Shown here piece after piece: positions 46,256-55,839 of a DNA stretch of 64,000 nt. The stretch comes from Bin55 sp963667455 (GTDB lineage Bacteria; Pseudomonadota; Gammaproteobacteria; Pseudomonadales; Azotimanducaceae), in the NCBI GenBank assembly GCA_963667455.2, contig CAXXFR010000026.1:186001-250000 (forward strand), given 5' to 3'. The notes beneath the pieces are model-generated. The model had not been told where the DNA came from and searched no databases. It saw nothing but the letters and a program-made list of their open reading frames with translations. Both the position numbers and the translations under genes were made by a program. How positions within the stretch are numbered: position 1 is the first letter of the stretch; every line of letters starts with the position of its first letter.

Positions 46256-49200
46256 CTACTTGCTCGTCTTCTTCGTTTTGCTATCCCGAGGATCCCTAGG
46301 TCGGAAACCAGGTGGAGGAGACTTGAAGGTAGAAGACTGCTTCTTTTGATTCAGCCACGTACTGGCCGCGTTGTCAATCGCCTTCTTTACACCACTCTTC
46401 TGCTCCTCGAACAGACTCTCTACCGGAATTTCAACATCGGCAGTTACGACCAAATCATTGCCTCGAATTCTGGCTAGCTCTTTGTGATGGCTAGATTTGG
46501 GAGACCAAACGAACGATCCACCGTACTGTCCGTGATTTACTGATACGAGATTCACGAAGTTCTCGTATGCGCGGATCCACGTGAGCGAATCAAACAACTC
46601 GACATCTGTATTGAAGGCAACCATAAACACGTGAAGTAGTTCACTACGGAGGGACCTCCACGGGGCAGAGTCGATGAGATCCGCACAAATAGCGATGGAG
46701 AAATCTCCCCAATTTGGATGAACAAACCGATACCACCTCCTACCCCTCAGTATGCTCCACTTGTCTTTCCCATACCCTGTCAGGGCTTTAGTCAACCCAT
46801 CCTCGATGTGTGCGGGAACCGGCTTTTGAACGCGGAACCAACGAATTGAAGTCGGACCTCGGTCATCCTTAATAGGCAGTATCAATTCTGCCTCGTTGAC
46901 AAGAAAAGTGGGACTCTGCGAACTCGTTCTCGATGGTCGAAAAGGAGGTGTGACGGTACGCCAATACAGGCCAGCTACTGCTCCTACATTCTCCTTCCTC
47001 ACCAAATTTCGCAAACTCGTGACTTCCTGTTGAGGGATCGCTGATTCGGGGAGCACTATAAGATCCGGCCGTTCTCGGTTTGATACTTGCGTGGGTGCTA
47101 TGAAAGCGTTGCAGACCTGTTCGATCATGGCGTTAGACGTTCGGGAGGTAATTCTCGGAAAATGACCTAAGAGCTCCTTTTTGTCTGGCCACGAGCTAGT
47201 TTGTCCAACACGCACCAGAAGTTGCTCGCAGAGATTTGACGGCTTGATGCTCAATTCATCGGTCAAGCCAGGTTTCGACAGTGATCCCGTGGGGCTTATA
47301 GACCGAACGATGTCCAGAGAAGCTCTGGGATCTAATCCAACGTCAATACGTTCGGGCAGAAAGTCTGACGAAGAGATACGATTGGCGGACCAGTCGCACA
47401 ACGACCGAACCAGGTGGAATCCAGAATTGGTTACATCGGTTAGGGGATCGTCGCTCCAGCGTAGGATTTTCTCGATTTCTCTCCATGCTTCCAGCGGCAA
47501 GTGTATTCGAGACCGCCACGCCCACCTGTCTTCAAAAGGAGTGCCGCGTACGCCCTGAGTTGCCAAGCTATCGAGTAGTCTTTCGCCACCGTCCAACAAA
47601 GTGAGCATGAGCAAGACATCGCAGTACAGAAGGTAACTTTGTGGATGAATTGCTCTTGCATCAATGGCTAGAAACGGTCGAAAGTAGGCGGGGTTTGGTT
47701 CTACTTCCCAATCGTCCGTTCTCGAAACCACAGGTTCTTGTTCGGTATTGCTTGTCCATTTGACTTCGAAGAACTGGCTTCTCCTACCGGTGGCCAGAAC
47801 GTCCTTCTCGTCCTTGATTTCCCAGTTCAACGGGCCATGTGCAGGCTCCCATTTTGCTGCTTTGGACTGCTTTTGGACGGTAGTGAAGAGCGTAGCAACC
47901 ACGCGGCTTGGCAAACCCACCGATGGAGTTTCCCAAGGCACAGTCTGCCAACTTGACAACGAATCACCACATGGCCTACCCCAAAGCAACCTATGAGCTG
48001 TGGTTCCATGGACGCTTTCCGCTTGCTGTCCCACGATCACTCGTCGCGCCCTTATGTAGTCTTGATACATGGGGATGCTCTTATGCAACGATGAAGAGAG
48101 CTCATTGAACGAGGGTAATACCTCTTGAGCAGTTTTGAGTCCAACGCTCTCAAAGAGTCTGAGGTTGGTTGCTACAGCAAGAACCTCTGGAGCTTTGACT
48201 TCATTCCTCAAGACCCGCATGCCACTGCTATTGAATAGCGCATCATGCAATTCTTCGTGCTCATGCCCCAGGCGAAGATGTGCCAATGCACTTCTTTGGA
48301 GTCTTCTGTTCCGTCTTGTACCGATCTCTTCCTGCAACCTTCCCGACAGTCGCAACAGTTCCAATGTCCTCGGCAAATTGCCAAGTCTCTCGGTCTTTGG
48401 AACTCGTAGTGTGTCTCCCGGGCTGTCTGTAGACCTCCAGACGTTGGCGAGCTCTGTAGTCGAATGGATTGCTAGAACTGCCTTGACAAACCCGTCCAAT
48501 TCCCAAGGCCAAGCCTTGAGAGAAAATCCCTGACCAATTGGATACAAGCTACAAATCCACTTGTCGAGAAGGCTCAGTGTTTCTGCTACTTCATCATGGC
48601 TCCCTTCCGGCACGGCTCGAACAGTCCAAAGATGTGGAGAAGGCATCTTGAAGTCGTTCTGCGGTTCATTCAAACGCTTAGTGTGCCGGCGAAGTTCGAG
48701 GATCACATCGGCAAGCGCATTCCAAAATGCCGCTCGAAGATAAGAGAGGTAGAACTCTTTCCAAACGGCACTGTTCGCTTGAGAGTGATGGGCATCGGCA
48801 ATGTCCGTCTCTGGCCAAGCGTATTGCCAATTGACATAGTGTCCAGTGTCGGTTGGACAGGCTATTCTGGCTAACTGATTGGCAAGCCAATCGTTCGCCT
48901 CTTCGCTGGCGCTGTCGGATTTTGCAGACTCGCTATGTGGACGACGAGAAGCAGCCCTCACAATGGCTCTCCAAGCTGTGAATTTCCACGGCATCGTGTC
49001 CAATGCGAAGCTTATTGTGGACCGCAGTTTTCGCAATTCGCTCGTCTCTTCATCGATGTCGGGCGATCTGGGTAGCCATGCATGAACCAATCTGTTAATC
49101 GAAAACATTCGCCGCGTGTCAGGTCTAACCTGCTCATCGTCAATGTCGAATCGCGTCAGTTCATGCAGTCGCGCCAAGTACTCTCTTGCGCCTTCGCCAA

Positions 49201-50710
49201 ATCGTTGGCGGAGGGTGTCTTGACCTATGTCGCTCATAGTCTCAACGAGGCTTGTTACAAAGGGGCCTATATCGCTTTGCCTAATTGCACTTCGATCTAG
49301 GTTGTTCAACTGTAGATCAACACACTTATCGCGCTCAAAACTGGGTAAAAACTCGTATGATCTAAGCCATTGCACGATGGGTACCGTGATATTGTCTTCA
49401 ACACTTCTTGGAAGCGGTTGTTCACATACAGAACACGGTTCCCATCGATTTTCTATAAGATACTTTCCAACGATATTTTGTACAGGATCAGGTTTGATTT
49501 TTTGGAAATTGATGCACAGGTTGGTAACTCGATTGGGTCTCGCCAAATCTTGTTCATCGGACCCAGCCAAAGCGCCATGCACTACTTCGATCAGCTCTAG
49601 CAACCCTTCTCGGGATTGCGAAAGGACATACATATCGTCCGCAAATCGCACGATTGCACCCGGACTGTCTTCCCTGGTCTCGTTGAGGTACCTCAGAATT
49701 ATTCGATCAGGTTGCTGAAGTACAACATTGAGCAGTAATCCAGAAATGATCAGTCCAGTTGGTAGTCCTTCGTATGGATCTGTGTTGATATCCGGAATGG
49801 GATGATTGCTGGATGTATACCAAGACTCTCTTGGGATTTCCGGGTTCACTATGGAAACGCGTCGAAGTGCGCGGATCAGCCTTTTCCCGAGTTCGATACG
49901 GATATTCTGCTCTTCGAGTGCATCCAAGATTGGGTAGGGACAACCCTCATAAATGCCTGAGACATTCGTGTCTCGACTCAAAGCCAAGGCTCGTCTGAGT
50001 GCGATATCAAGCTGATCAATTCGCACCGAGGGGAACGCGAGCTCAATATCCAATGCAGCCCAGTAAGCAATCGATGCGCTGTTCGAGGAGTCCCACCATT
50101 GGCTTCCCGCCCAAAGAGGAAGCGAGTTAGGGGCATAGTCTTCGAACTGTGGTTGTGAACTTGCGTCGCCTTTGGCCGGCATCTGAATACCCGTCATTCT
50201 GGCAACTGTCCAATGTGCAACGCGACGGAACAATCCATGACTTCGAGCGTAGGGTAGATATGTGCTTGAGTTAAGAACGGGATAGCCCTGGTGAGTCCAG
50301 CGAGGCGGATCCCACCGTCGATTCCACATGATGGGCCGATACCATCTATTTCCAAACGCGAAGTTCGATGTCTGTTGGTCGAGAATTGGTCCCAATAGCA
50401 CCATATGTGCCATGAACGCGACTTGATCTCGGACAGTGGGCATCAGGTAGTGCCGCAGTCGCTGGCCCTTCTTTGGATACGGAACCTGGAGCCAAGGCTC
50501 CGGTTTCCACTCGTCGTTTCGCAACGAGTCAGATAAATCACTCAACATTCGCTCGGGATGCATTTCCCATAACGAGAGCTCTGGTTGCGGAGCGAGGTCA
50601 CCATGAGCGAGCGACGACTTGACTCGCATCCATGCACCCTGCAAGATGACCGGATGTGCGAGCAATTCACCTGCGTTCAAGTCGCTGCTGTCATTAGGCT
50701 CAGAATCCAT
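46256..50710 (-). CDS. DRT1-type defence reverse transcriptase fused to nitrilase
   Basis: The protein has 1484 residues. The N-terminal reverse transcriptase has RDQVAFMAHM near 94-103, motif A LDIELAF with Asp221, motif B GLPTGLIISGLLLN near 315-328 and motif C RFADDM at 355-360 (FADD in place of YADD). A long helical middle follows. The C-terminus is a carbon-nitrogen hydrolase with Glu1222 (VLPESAI), a likely Lys1296 (RVQKPVP) and Cys1342 (AICADLI), the nitrilase triad. This RT-nitrilase fusion is the hallmark of unknown-group 1 retroelements, the phage-defence class DRT1. It acts as a single gene in the cytoplasm; the mechanism is not settled. No associated RNA gene was identified. Confidence 0.93.
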   Translation of the reverse strand: MDSEPNDSSDLNAGELLAHPVILQGAWMRVKSSLAHGDLAPQPELSLWEMHPERMLSDLSDSLRNDEWKPEPWLQVPYPKKGQRLRHYLMPTVRDQVAFMAHMVLLGPILDQQTSNFAFGNRWYRPIMWNRRWDPPRWTHQGYPVLNSSTYLPYARSHGLFRRVAHWTVARMTGIQMPAKGDASSQPQFEDYAPNSLPLWAGSQWWDSSNSASIAYWAALDIELAFPSVRIDQLDIALRRALALSRDTNVSGIYEGCPYPILDALEEQNIRIELGKRLIRALRRVSIVNPEIPRESWYTSSNHPIPDINTDPYEGLPTGLIISGLLLNVVLQQPDRIILRYLNETREDSPGAIVRFADDMYVLSQSREGLLELIEVVHGALAGSDEQDLARPNRVTNLCINFQKIKPDPVQNIVGKYLIENRWEPCSVCEQPLPRSVEDNITVPIVQWLRSYEFLPSFERDKCVDLQLNNLDRSAIRQSDIGPFVTSLVETMSDIGQDTLRQRFGEGAREYLARLHELTRFDIDDEQVRPDTRRMFSINRLVHAWLPRSPDIDEETSELRKLRSTISFALDTMPWKFTAWRAIVRAASRRPHSESAKSDSASEEANDWLANQLARIACPTDTGHYVNWQYAWPETDIADAHHSQANSAVWKEFYLSYLRAAFWNALADVILELRRHTKRLNEPQNDFKMPSPHLWTVRAVPEGSHDEVAETLSLLDKWICSLYPIGQGFSLKAWPWELDGFVKAVLAIHSTTELANVWRSTDSPGDTLRVPKTERLGNLPRTLELLRLSGRLQEEIGTRRNRRLQRSALAHLRLGHEHEELHDALFNSSGMRVLRNEVKAPEVLAVATNLRLFESVGLKTAQEVLPSFNELSSSLHKSIPMYQDYIRARRVIVGQQAESVHGTTAHRLLWGRPCGDSLSSWQTVPWETPSVGLPSRVVATLFTTVQKQSKAAKWEPAHGPLNWEIKDEKDVLATGRRSQFFEVKWTSNTEQEPVVSRTDDWEVEPNPAYFRPFLAIDARAIHPQSYLLYCDVLLMLTLLDGGERLLDSLATQGVRGTPFEDRWAWRSRIHLPLEAWREIEKILRWSDDPLTDVTNSGFHLVRSLCDWSANRISSSDFLPERIDVGLDPRASLDIVRSISPTGSLSKPGLTDELSIKPSNLCEQLLVRVGQTSSWPDKKELLGHFPRITSRTSNAMIEQVCNAFIAPTQVSNRERPDLIVLPESAIPQQEVTSLRNLVRKENVGAVAGLYWRTVTPPFRPSRTSSQSPTFLVNEAELILPIKDDRGPTSIRWFRVQKPVPAHIEDGLTKALTGYGKDKWSILRGRRWYRFVHPNWGDFSIAICADLIDSAPWRSLRSELLHVFMVAFNTDVELFDSLTWIRAYENFVNLVSVNHGQYGGSFVWSPKSSHHKELARIRGNDLVVTADVEIPVESLFEEQKSGVKKAIDNAASTWLNQKKQSSTFKSPPPGFRPRDPRDSKTKKTSK

Positions 50711-51726
50711 TTCGTCAAGTTAGTCCAATAGCGACGATTGGCCGAGCGGTTGCAGTGAACGCCAATATCCCCATACAAGCCTTCGTGTGCTCAAGAGTAT
50801 CCATGGTCTTGAGTCTTAACTCTGCTAGCACGAACTGAAGTACAAATACTCCATCCCTACCGTTGTAGCACGCGATCATGAGCAGTCTCGAATTTGACAG
50901 AATTGCGACATGTTACGTGGACGCTACAGTGTCCAATGAGACTCATTTCCAAGGTTGCAAAAGCGGTCCGCTTCCTTTCTTTGGACGTTCGAACGCGAGA
51001 GTTTTCTCTTGGAGCTCGCCCGCTGAACGCCCGTCTCAGAACATTGTGCAGATTCACGATGTAGTCGTAGTTACACTCTTACGCACCGGTGCGAGCACTC
51101 TGCGGCACTCATCCTTGACATCGTGCTCGAGCAGGCCGAAGAAGCTCCCTGCCGATGCGTTGTCCGCGCTACCGTCCACCGCTCCTTTGCTGGAAACCAC
51201 GTCGTGCGTCTTCAAATGTCTGGCGACTGTGGCTCTGGTGTGCTGGTGCCCCGATCCGAGTGCCAAATGAAGCCTTCGTCGATCCGTCCGCTCCACCGGT
51301 CGACAGTCTCAATGTCGGAGTGTTATCGACATTGCAGTCGGCTAACTCCTCAGATTGGAAAGGACGAAAGCGTCCTCGCGGGAGCTTTGAATCCCTTTTC
51401 CTCTCCGAGGTCGGGTCAAGACGATCCAGCAAGTGCTTCATGGTCGCTTTCCGCCACCGCGCCTTCCGTGGCACTTCGCAAGAACAAATGCAAGCGTGCC
51501 AAGAAATCGACCGGTCTTCACCCCGAGAGCGAAGAGTTCGCAACAACGGATTTCCGTTCCGGTGCACGGATTAAGGAAACGCAGCTACCGTGAAACTCTC
51601 TGGAAGTCACTGCCCACTTCCCGATCTCTGGAGCAAGTTCGTACAATTCAGTGTCCATCGCCTGTCTTTTCCTGTTTGCAGGCGAGCGATACAACTACAT
51701 GGAGAAACAGCAAGAGGAGACTTCTA
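50711..51726. other. Intergenic region with an IS3 transposase remnant
   Basis: On the minus strand about 51060-51330 encodes DNASAGSFFGLLEHDV and, in another frame, GFIWHSDRG, which match the last two catalytic blocks of the IS3 transposase at 37653 (DNASAESVFGQLKRE, LHSDHG). The catalytic Glu is Gly here and the frame is broken. The remainder holds nothing clear; GAGGAG near 51714 is the ribosome site of the next gene. Confidence 0.65.
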
Positions 51727-52086
51727 ATGGACTATCACCAAGGGCATGTGGACGGTGCATCTAAAGCAATCAATAATTTCATCAGCGAGCTCTGCCAGAC
51801 GTTTAACCTCCAAGAGACTGATAAAGAAGGTGGGCAGAGCGGATCAACTCCAACGGAACGGAAGGAACACACGATCAAGTGCCTTGTCGACTTGATGCAA
51901 GACGTCGCTGAGTACTACTACAAAGTAGGAGCACACGTCGGAGCCCGAGAGTTATTGAGAATGCAACGGGACGCAGGTGTTGAGAATCGTAGAGAGAATA
52001 TTTCACGACGCGATTGGAAGAGCACAGTCTCACATGCATCTGTCGAAGCTGCGAACAAATACAGAGATTCTGACGAGCCTTGGTGA
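51727..52086 (+). CDS. Hypothetical protein (119 aa)
   Basis: ATG 51727 follows AGAGGAGA at about seven bases, a good ribosome site that overrules a longer upstream opening through the IS remnant. The product has helices with KAINNFISELCQTFNL, KCLVDLMQDVAEYYYKVGAHVGARELLRM and a charged tail ending DSDEPW. Soluble, no signal, no family recognised. It stands alone between IS debris and the Qat operon. Confidence 0.6.
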   Translation: MDYHQGHVDGASKAINNFISELCQTFNLQETDKEGGQSGSTPTERKEHTIKCLVDLMQDVAEYYYKVGAHVGARELLRMQRDAGVENRRENISRRDWKSTVSHASVEAANKYRDSDEPW

Positions 52087-53173
52087 TTCTCTGATCCTGA
52101 ACAGCTGAGGACATCAGCTCACCTACTTCTAGCCGGCAAGCATTCTTCTCTCCGAAGGGGCGTTTCTTCGTGATTAGGATGTTTGCGGCAAGGAAAGCTG
52201 GTCGGAAATCAGCGATCTTTAGATCCGAAGTGGGGCGACTCAGAGCACGTTCACGCTTGCCTGGGATCGGAGTGCACGAGAGCGACGCTCTCTTGCTTGA
52301 ATCAAGGACGTGCGATGTCAATGTCGCTCGCCGACTCGAACAAGGTTCCCACGATTCGCGAGGACCTGGAAACGCTGGATTCGATGGGTTGCAGTGCCAG
52401 TACGAAGCCCTTAGTCGGATCGTACTCTGTAGAGGGGAGCTGCCTTATGTCGGTGGAGAGTAACTAAGACAAATTTCAAGAGGATCTCGACTTTTTCATG
52501 AACTACCCCTGCTCCCGTCTCATCTCTCTTTCAACTCTACCTCATAACTTCCTGTCTCTACAGAGCCGCAGTCCCTCGGGCGGGAAGTCATGCTAAGCGG
52601 TAAGTTCCCACTAAAACATGTGTACTCCTCTGCTTGGCGTACAGTCTGAGAGCCTGAAGTACAGGTAATTCGCTGAGCTCAAGAGTGGCTGTTGGTCTGG
52701 AAATCCGATCCTTCAAACGCAACCTATAACTTGCAGTGAGCTAGGAATTCCGAGGTGGCCGGACTTCGATGGGCGTTGGACGAAATAGTGCCCCAAGAGG
52801 GAATGTCTGACTAGGTCACGCCGATTCGATTCAGTCCAGGAACGAAAATCGGAAAATTGCGGTTTGCATTCCAGTGTCTCTAGCAACCGAGTCTCCTCAA
52901 GAGCACTGCTCAACGAGAATCACCCTCGCTGGGAATTTTTGTCGAGCGCTCCGCAAACGATATGTTATGCTAGCCAATGTCTAGAGCCGATCAATTGTTG
53001 CTCGTCGGCATTCAGGGACTGCGTGACAAGTCTCTACCGCTGTATTTTTTGGCGGATCCGCAGTCCTCTCCGAATAGCGCTCGATTTCTAGATTAGCAAG
53101 CGAATACTGGTAACTCACGGATGCGCGATGCAAGACATCGCTCTCGTAATAGGTGGTTCGAGTCCCGAACAAA
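52087..53173. other. No supported gene upstream of the Qat operon
   Basis: The stretch should contain the Qat promoter, but I cannot place boxes with confidence. A degenerate IS-end-like sequence (CTAAAACATGTGTACTCC) lies at about 52605-52628. A GGTTCGAGTCCC at 53155-53166 resembles a tRNA T-arm but has no matching stems. Confidence 0.45.
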
Positions 53174-55018
53174 ATGTGGTCTGACAACGAAACAGAGAAG
53201 GACTTCCTCAATTTTTCAGGTGTGGCCGGTACGGTCGCTGAGGTTATCACTCAGGCGGCCGGAAAGCCGATTTCGATCGGGATCTCAGGATCTTGGGGTG
53301 CTGGCAAGTCCTCGATGATCAAGCTCGTGCGCAATTCGATCGCATCGAGCGACAAAGAGTCACCTCATCGGTTCATCTTTGTGCAGTTCAACGCATGGCT
53401 GTATCAGGGATACGACGATGCTCGGGCCGCGCTGCTTGAAGTCATTGCAACAGAGCTACAGCGTGAAGCCGAGAGACAAAAAAGCGACACACAGAAGATC
53501 AAGGAACTGTTCCAGCGAGTGAACTGGCTTCGAGTAGCCAAACTGAGTGAAGGAGCACTTGCACTGGCCTTTGGATTACCTCCCGTGGGACTGATTAGCA
53601 GAGCTACAGACGTAGCTCAGAGGACGTTCTCAAACAGTCGGAGTGCGGGCGACTCGCAACGTGCCCAAGCGCAATCTGAAGTTGGAGACGAGAACACCGA
53701 TGGATTGCTCAAGGCAAAACCAGAGTATTCGCCACCAAAGGAGATCAAAGCCATCCGCGAGACTTTCGAGCAAACATTGAAGGAGCTGAAAGTGACGCTT
53801 GTCGTACTTATAGACGACTTGGACCGCTGTCTGCCTTCAACCACGATATCGACATTGGAAGCAATAAGGTTGTTTCTGTTCTTGGAAAACACAGCCTTTG
53901 TTATCGCGGCCGATGACACCATGATCAAGCATGCCGTCCGGCAACACTTTGGGGATGTAGAAGGCGACCTCGTCTCCAATTACTTTGACAAGCTTGTTCA
54001 AGTTCCGATTCGAGTTCCGCCATTAGGAACTCAGGAAGTACGTGCATACCTAATTCTCCTGTTCGTCGAACAATCAAAAATTGCCCCGGAGGAAAAAGAG
54101 AGCATTCGCCAGAGCATTTGTGACCAATTGGCTAAGTCCTGGCGTGGAGAACACGTTGATCGTGCATTTGCGCGGAATCTTTTCAAGGACTCTGACGAAG
54201 AGCTGATCGCACACTTCGATACAGCCGATAGACTGGCACGGATCATGGTCACCGCCAGCCAAATCTCCGGCAATCCTCGCCTCGTCAAGAGATTCCTTAA
54301 TGCTCTATCGATTCGAATGGCAATTTCACGAGCTCACGATGTCGGCGTTGACGAAGCAGTCTTGGCCAAGATATTGCTGTTGGAGCGTTGTGGGGATCCC
54401 AAGGCGTATAACGAACTGACGACCGCTGTGAACAATGACTCGGAGGGTAAACCCACGTTTCTAGCGAAGTGGGAACGAGAGACTGCCTCCGGTAAAGTGT
54501 CAGAGCGGGAAGAGCCATGGGACGGCTCGTTCGTCAGCGAATGGTTAGCGACGAAACCTCCCATTGCCGATGTGGATCTGCGAGGTGCACTCTATGTGAG
54601 CCGTGAGCATGCTCCTTTGATTACGCCGGAAGACCGCCTGTCCCCAGAAGGAGCTGTGCTTCTCTCTGCAATCCTAGAGAAGCCTAGGATGGCTAACAGC
54701 CTGCTGGATGGACTCAAAGCTCTTCCAACTGAAGAAATCAATGTCCTGATGGACCAAGTACTTGAACAAGCTCGAAGAGAGCAGAAGTGGGGAGTTCCTC
54801 CAATCCTTGATGCGTGTATCGCTCTCGCTGAGGCTGATACCTCACTTGGGTCACGCCTTGCGCGATTTTTGATTGATCGTCCATTCGGTCAGATTACAGC
54901 CAGTATCGTGCCTAAGATCGCCGATCGGCCGTGGTCCAAGGTTGTGCTCAAACACTGGGAGGACTCAGCGGTAAGCGATCAGGTCAAGAAAACAATCAGA
55001 GCAACCAAGAGCAACTAA
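53174..55018 (+). CDS. qatA: QatA, KAP-family P-loop ATPase of the Qat defence system
   Basis: ATG 53174 gives MWSDNET, the typical start of KAP NTPases, and is preferred over GTG 53153. The 614-residue protein has Walker A GSWGAGKSS at 39-47 and Walker B LIDDLDRC near 212-219, with a helical insertion between (about 100-190) that includes a weakly hydrophobic segment. A C-terminal helical region follows. The stop TAA overlaps the ATG of the next gene (TAATG), so translation is coupled. In Qat systems the KAP ATPase acts with QatB, the QueC-like QatC and the TatD-like QatD against phage; the exact target is unknown. Confidence 0.9.
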   Translation: MWSDNETEKDFLNFSGVAGTVAEVITQAAGKPISIGISGSWGAGKSSMIKLVRNSIASSDKESPHRFIFVQFNAWLYQGYDDARAALLEVIATELQREAERQKSDTQKIKELFQRVNWLRVAKLSEGALALAFGLPPVGLISRATDVAQRTFSNSRSAGDSQRAQAQSEVGDENTDGLLKAKPEYSPPKEIKAIRETFEQTLKELKVTLVVLIDDLDRCLPSTTISTLEAIRLFLFLENTAFVIAADDTMIKHAVRQHFGDVEGDLVSNYFDKLVQVPIRVPPLGTQEVRAYLILLFVEQSKIAPEEKESIRQSICDQLAKSWRGEHVDRAFARNLFKDSDEELIAHFDTADRLARIMVTASQISGNPRLVKRFLNALSIRMAISRAHDVGVDEAVLAKILLLERCGDPKAYNELTTAVNNDSEGKPTFLAKWERETASGKVSEREEPWDGSFVSEWLATKPPIADVDLRGALYVSREHAPLITPEDRLSPEGAVLLSAILEKPRMANSLLDGLKALPTEEINVLMDQVLEQARREQKWGVPPILDACIALAEADTSLGSRLARFLIDRPFGQITASIVPKIADRPWSKVVLKHWEDSAVSDQVKKTIRATKSN

Positions 55019-55839
55019 TGGGTACGTCAAAATCGAGCCCTGGTTCACCATCTGGTGCTCCCTATTCTCCTCCTTGGAACCCAGATGCCGATCCACTTCC
55101 CGATGAAGGTAACGGCAACGATGACGAGAGCTCGTCGAACAATGAGGCACTCAATCTGCAGGAACTGATCGCTCCACCTGCGCGATTCGCAGCATCGCGC
55201 CGATTGCTCGGTGAGTTTGCTCGAACAGGATCCCAAGATGCGATGCATAGAGCCGTGGGTCACTATGTCCGTAGGGGCCTCGGCGGGAGCAGCACCGCCA
55301 CTTATCGCTTTGGCGGTACTTTCAATACAGCTGGTCTACTATTTGAGAGATTGTCTGAGGTCGCTGATAAGACGGACTCGGAGCTGGAGACCGAGTTTGA
55401 ACTGCATCCAGGCATGAGTAGCGATGAAGTCGTGAGTTGGATCATCGAAAGGGTACGTCCTGTAGACGGTTCACTTGACGGAGAAGCCAGTTGCGCCTCA
55501 ATCGGAAAAGCACTCTCATGGCTACTCGAGCAGGACCAAGATGCTGACTTGCTAGAACTCTCAGAGAAACAGATATTGCTCGTTGTCGAGCGATTTGTCG
55601 CATGGGACGTGTTTTGGAGATTTGAGCTCGATGTCGGAAAGACCATCCAAATCAAAGCACCGAGTGTCGTCAGCGGGCTAGACCGTCTCGAGGAGGTGAG
55701 AGATTTCATTATGGAAACAGTCGCCGCGGCTTTCAGGAAGTTGTCGAGTACTGCGGCGGGATTGGCTGTCAACAAAGTTTTCTCCATTGCCCGTACAGCT
55801 CTCAATCAAGCATTCCATATATTCGAGGAATACCTGTAG
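55018..55839 (+). CDS. qatB: QatB
   Basis: The start ATG shares its first base with the qatA stop. The 273-residue protein opens with MGTSKSSPGSPSG and PPW, the glycine/serine/proline start typical of QatB, then a disordered acidic stretch to about residue 50 and a helical body. It has no known enzymatic motif. The stop is immediately followed by the TTG start of qatC. Expected to work with QatA and QatC in one complex; that is inferred from system membership. Confidence 0.85.
   Translation: MGTSKSSPGSPSGAPYSPPWNPDADPLPDEGNGNDDESSSNNEALNLQELIAPPARFAASRRLLGEFARTGSQDAMHRAVGHYVRRGLGGSSTATYRFGGTFNTAGLLFERLSEVADKTDSELETEFELHPGMSSDEVVSWIIERVRPVDGSLDGEASCASIGKALSWLLEQDQDADLLELSEKQILLVVERFVAWDVFWRFELDVGKTIQIKAPSVVSGLDRLEEVRDFIMETVAAAFRKLSSTAAGLAVNKVFSIARTALNQAFHIFEEYL

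Noticed and set aside
52170..52467. Two overlapping plus-strand frames of 94-97 codons
   Set aside because: Low-complexity mixture of Arg and Ser without domains; they overlap each other out of frame in IS-scarred DNA.
53101..53170. tRNA-like 3' half (GGTTCGAGTCCC with a CTCGTAA loop) upstream of qatA
   Set aside because: Flanking bases do not form anticodon or T stems, and no 5' half or CCA end is present, so neither a tRNA nor an attachment site can be claimed.
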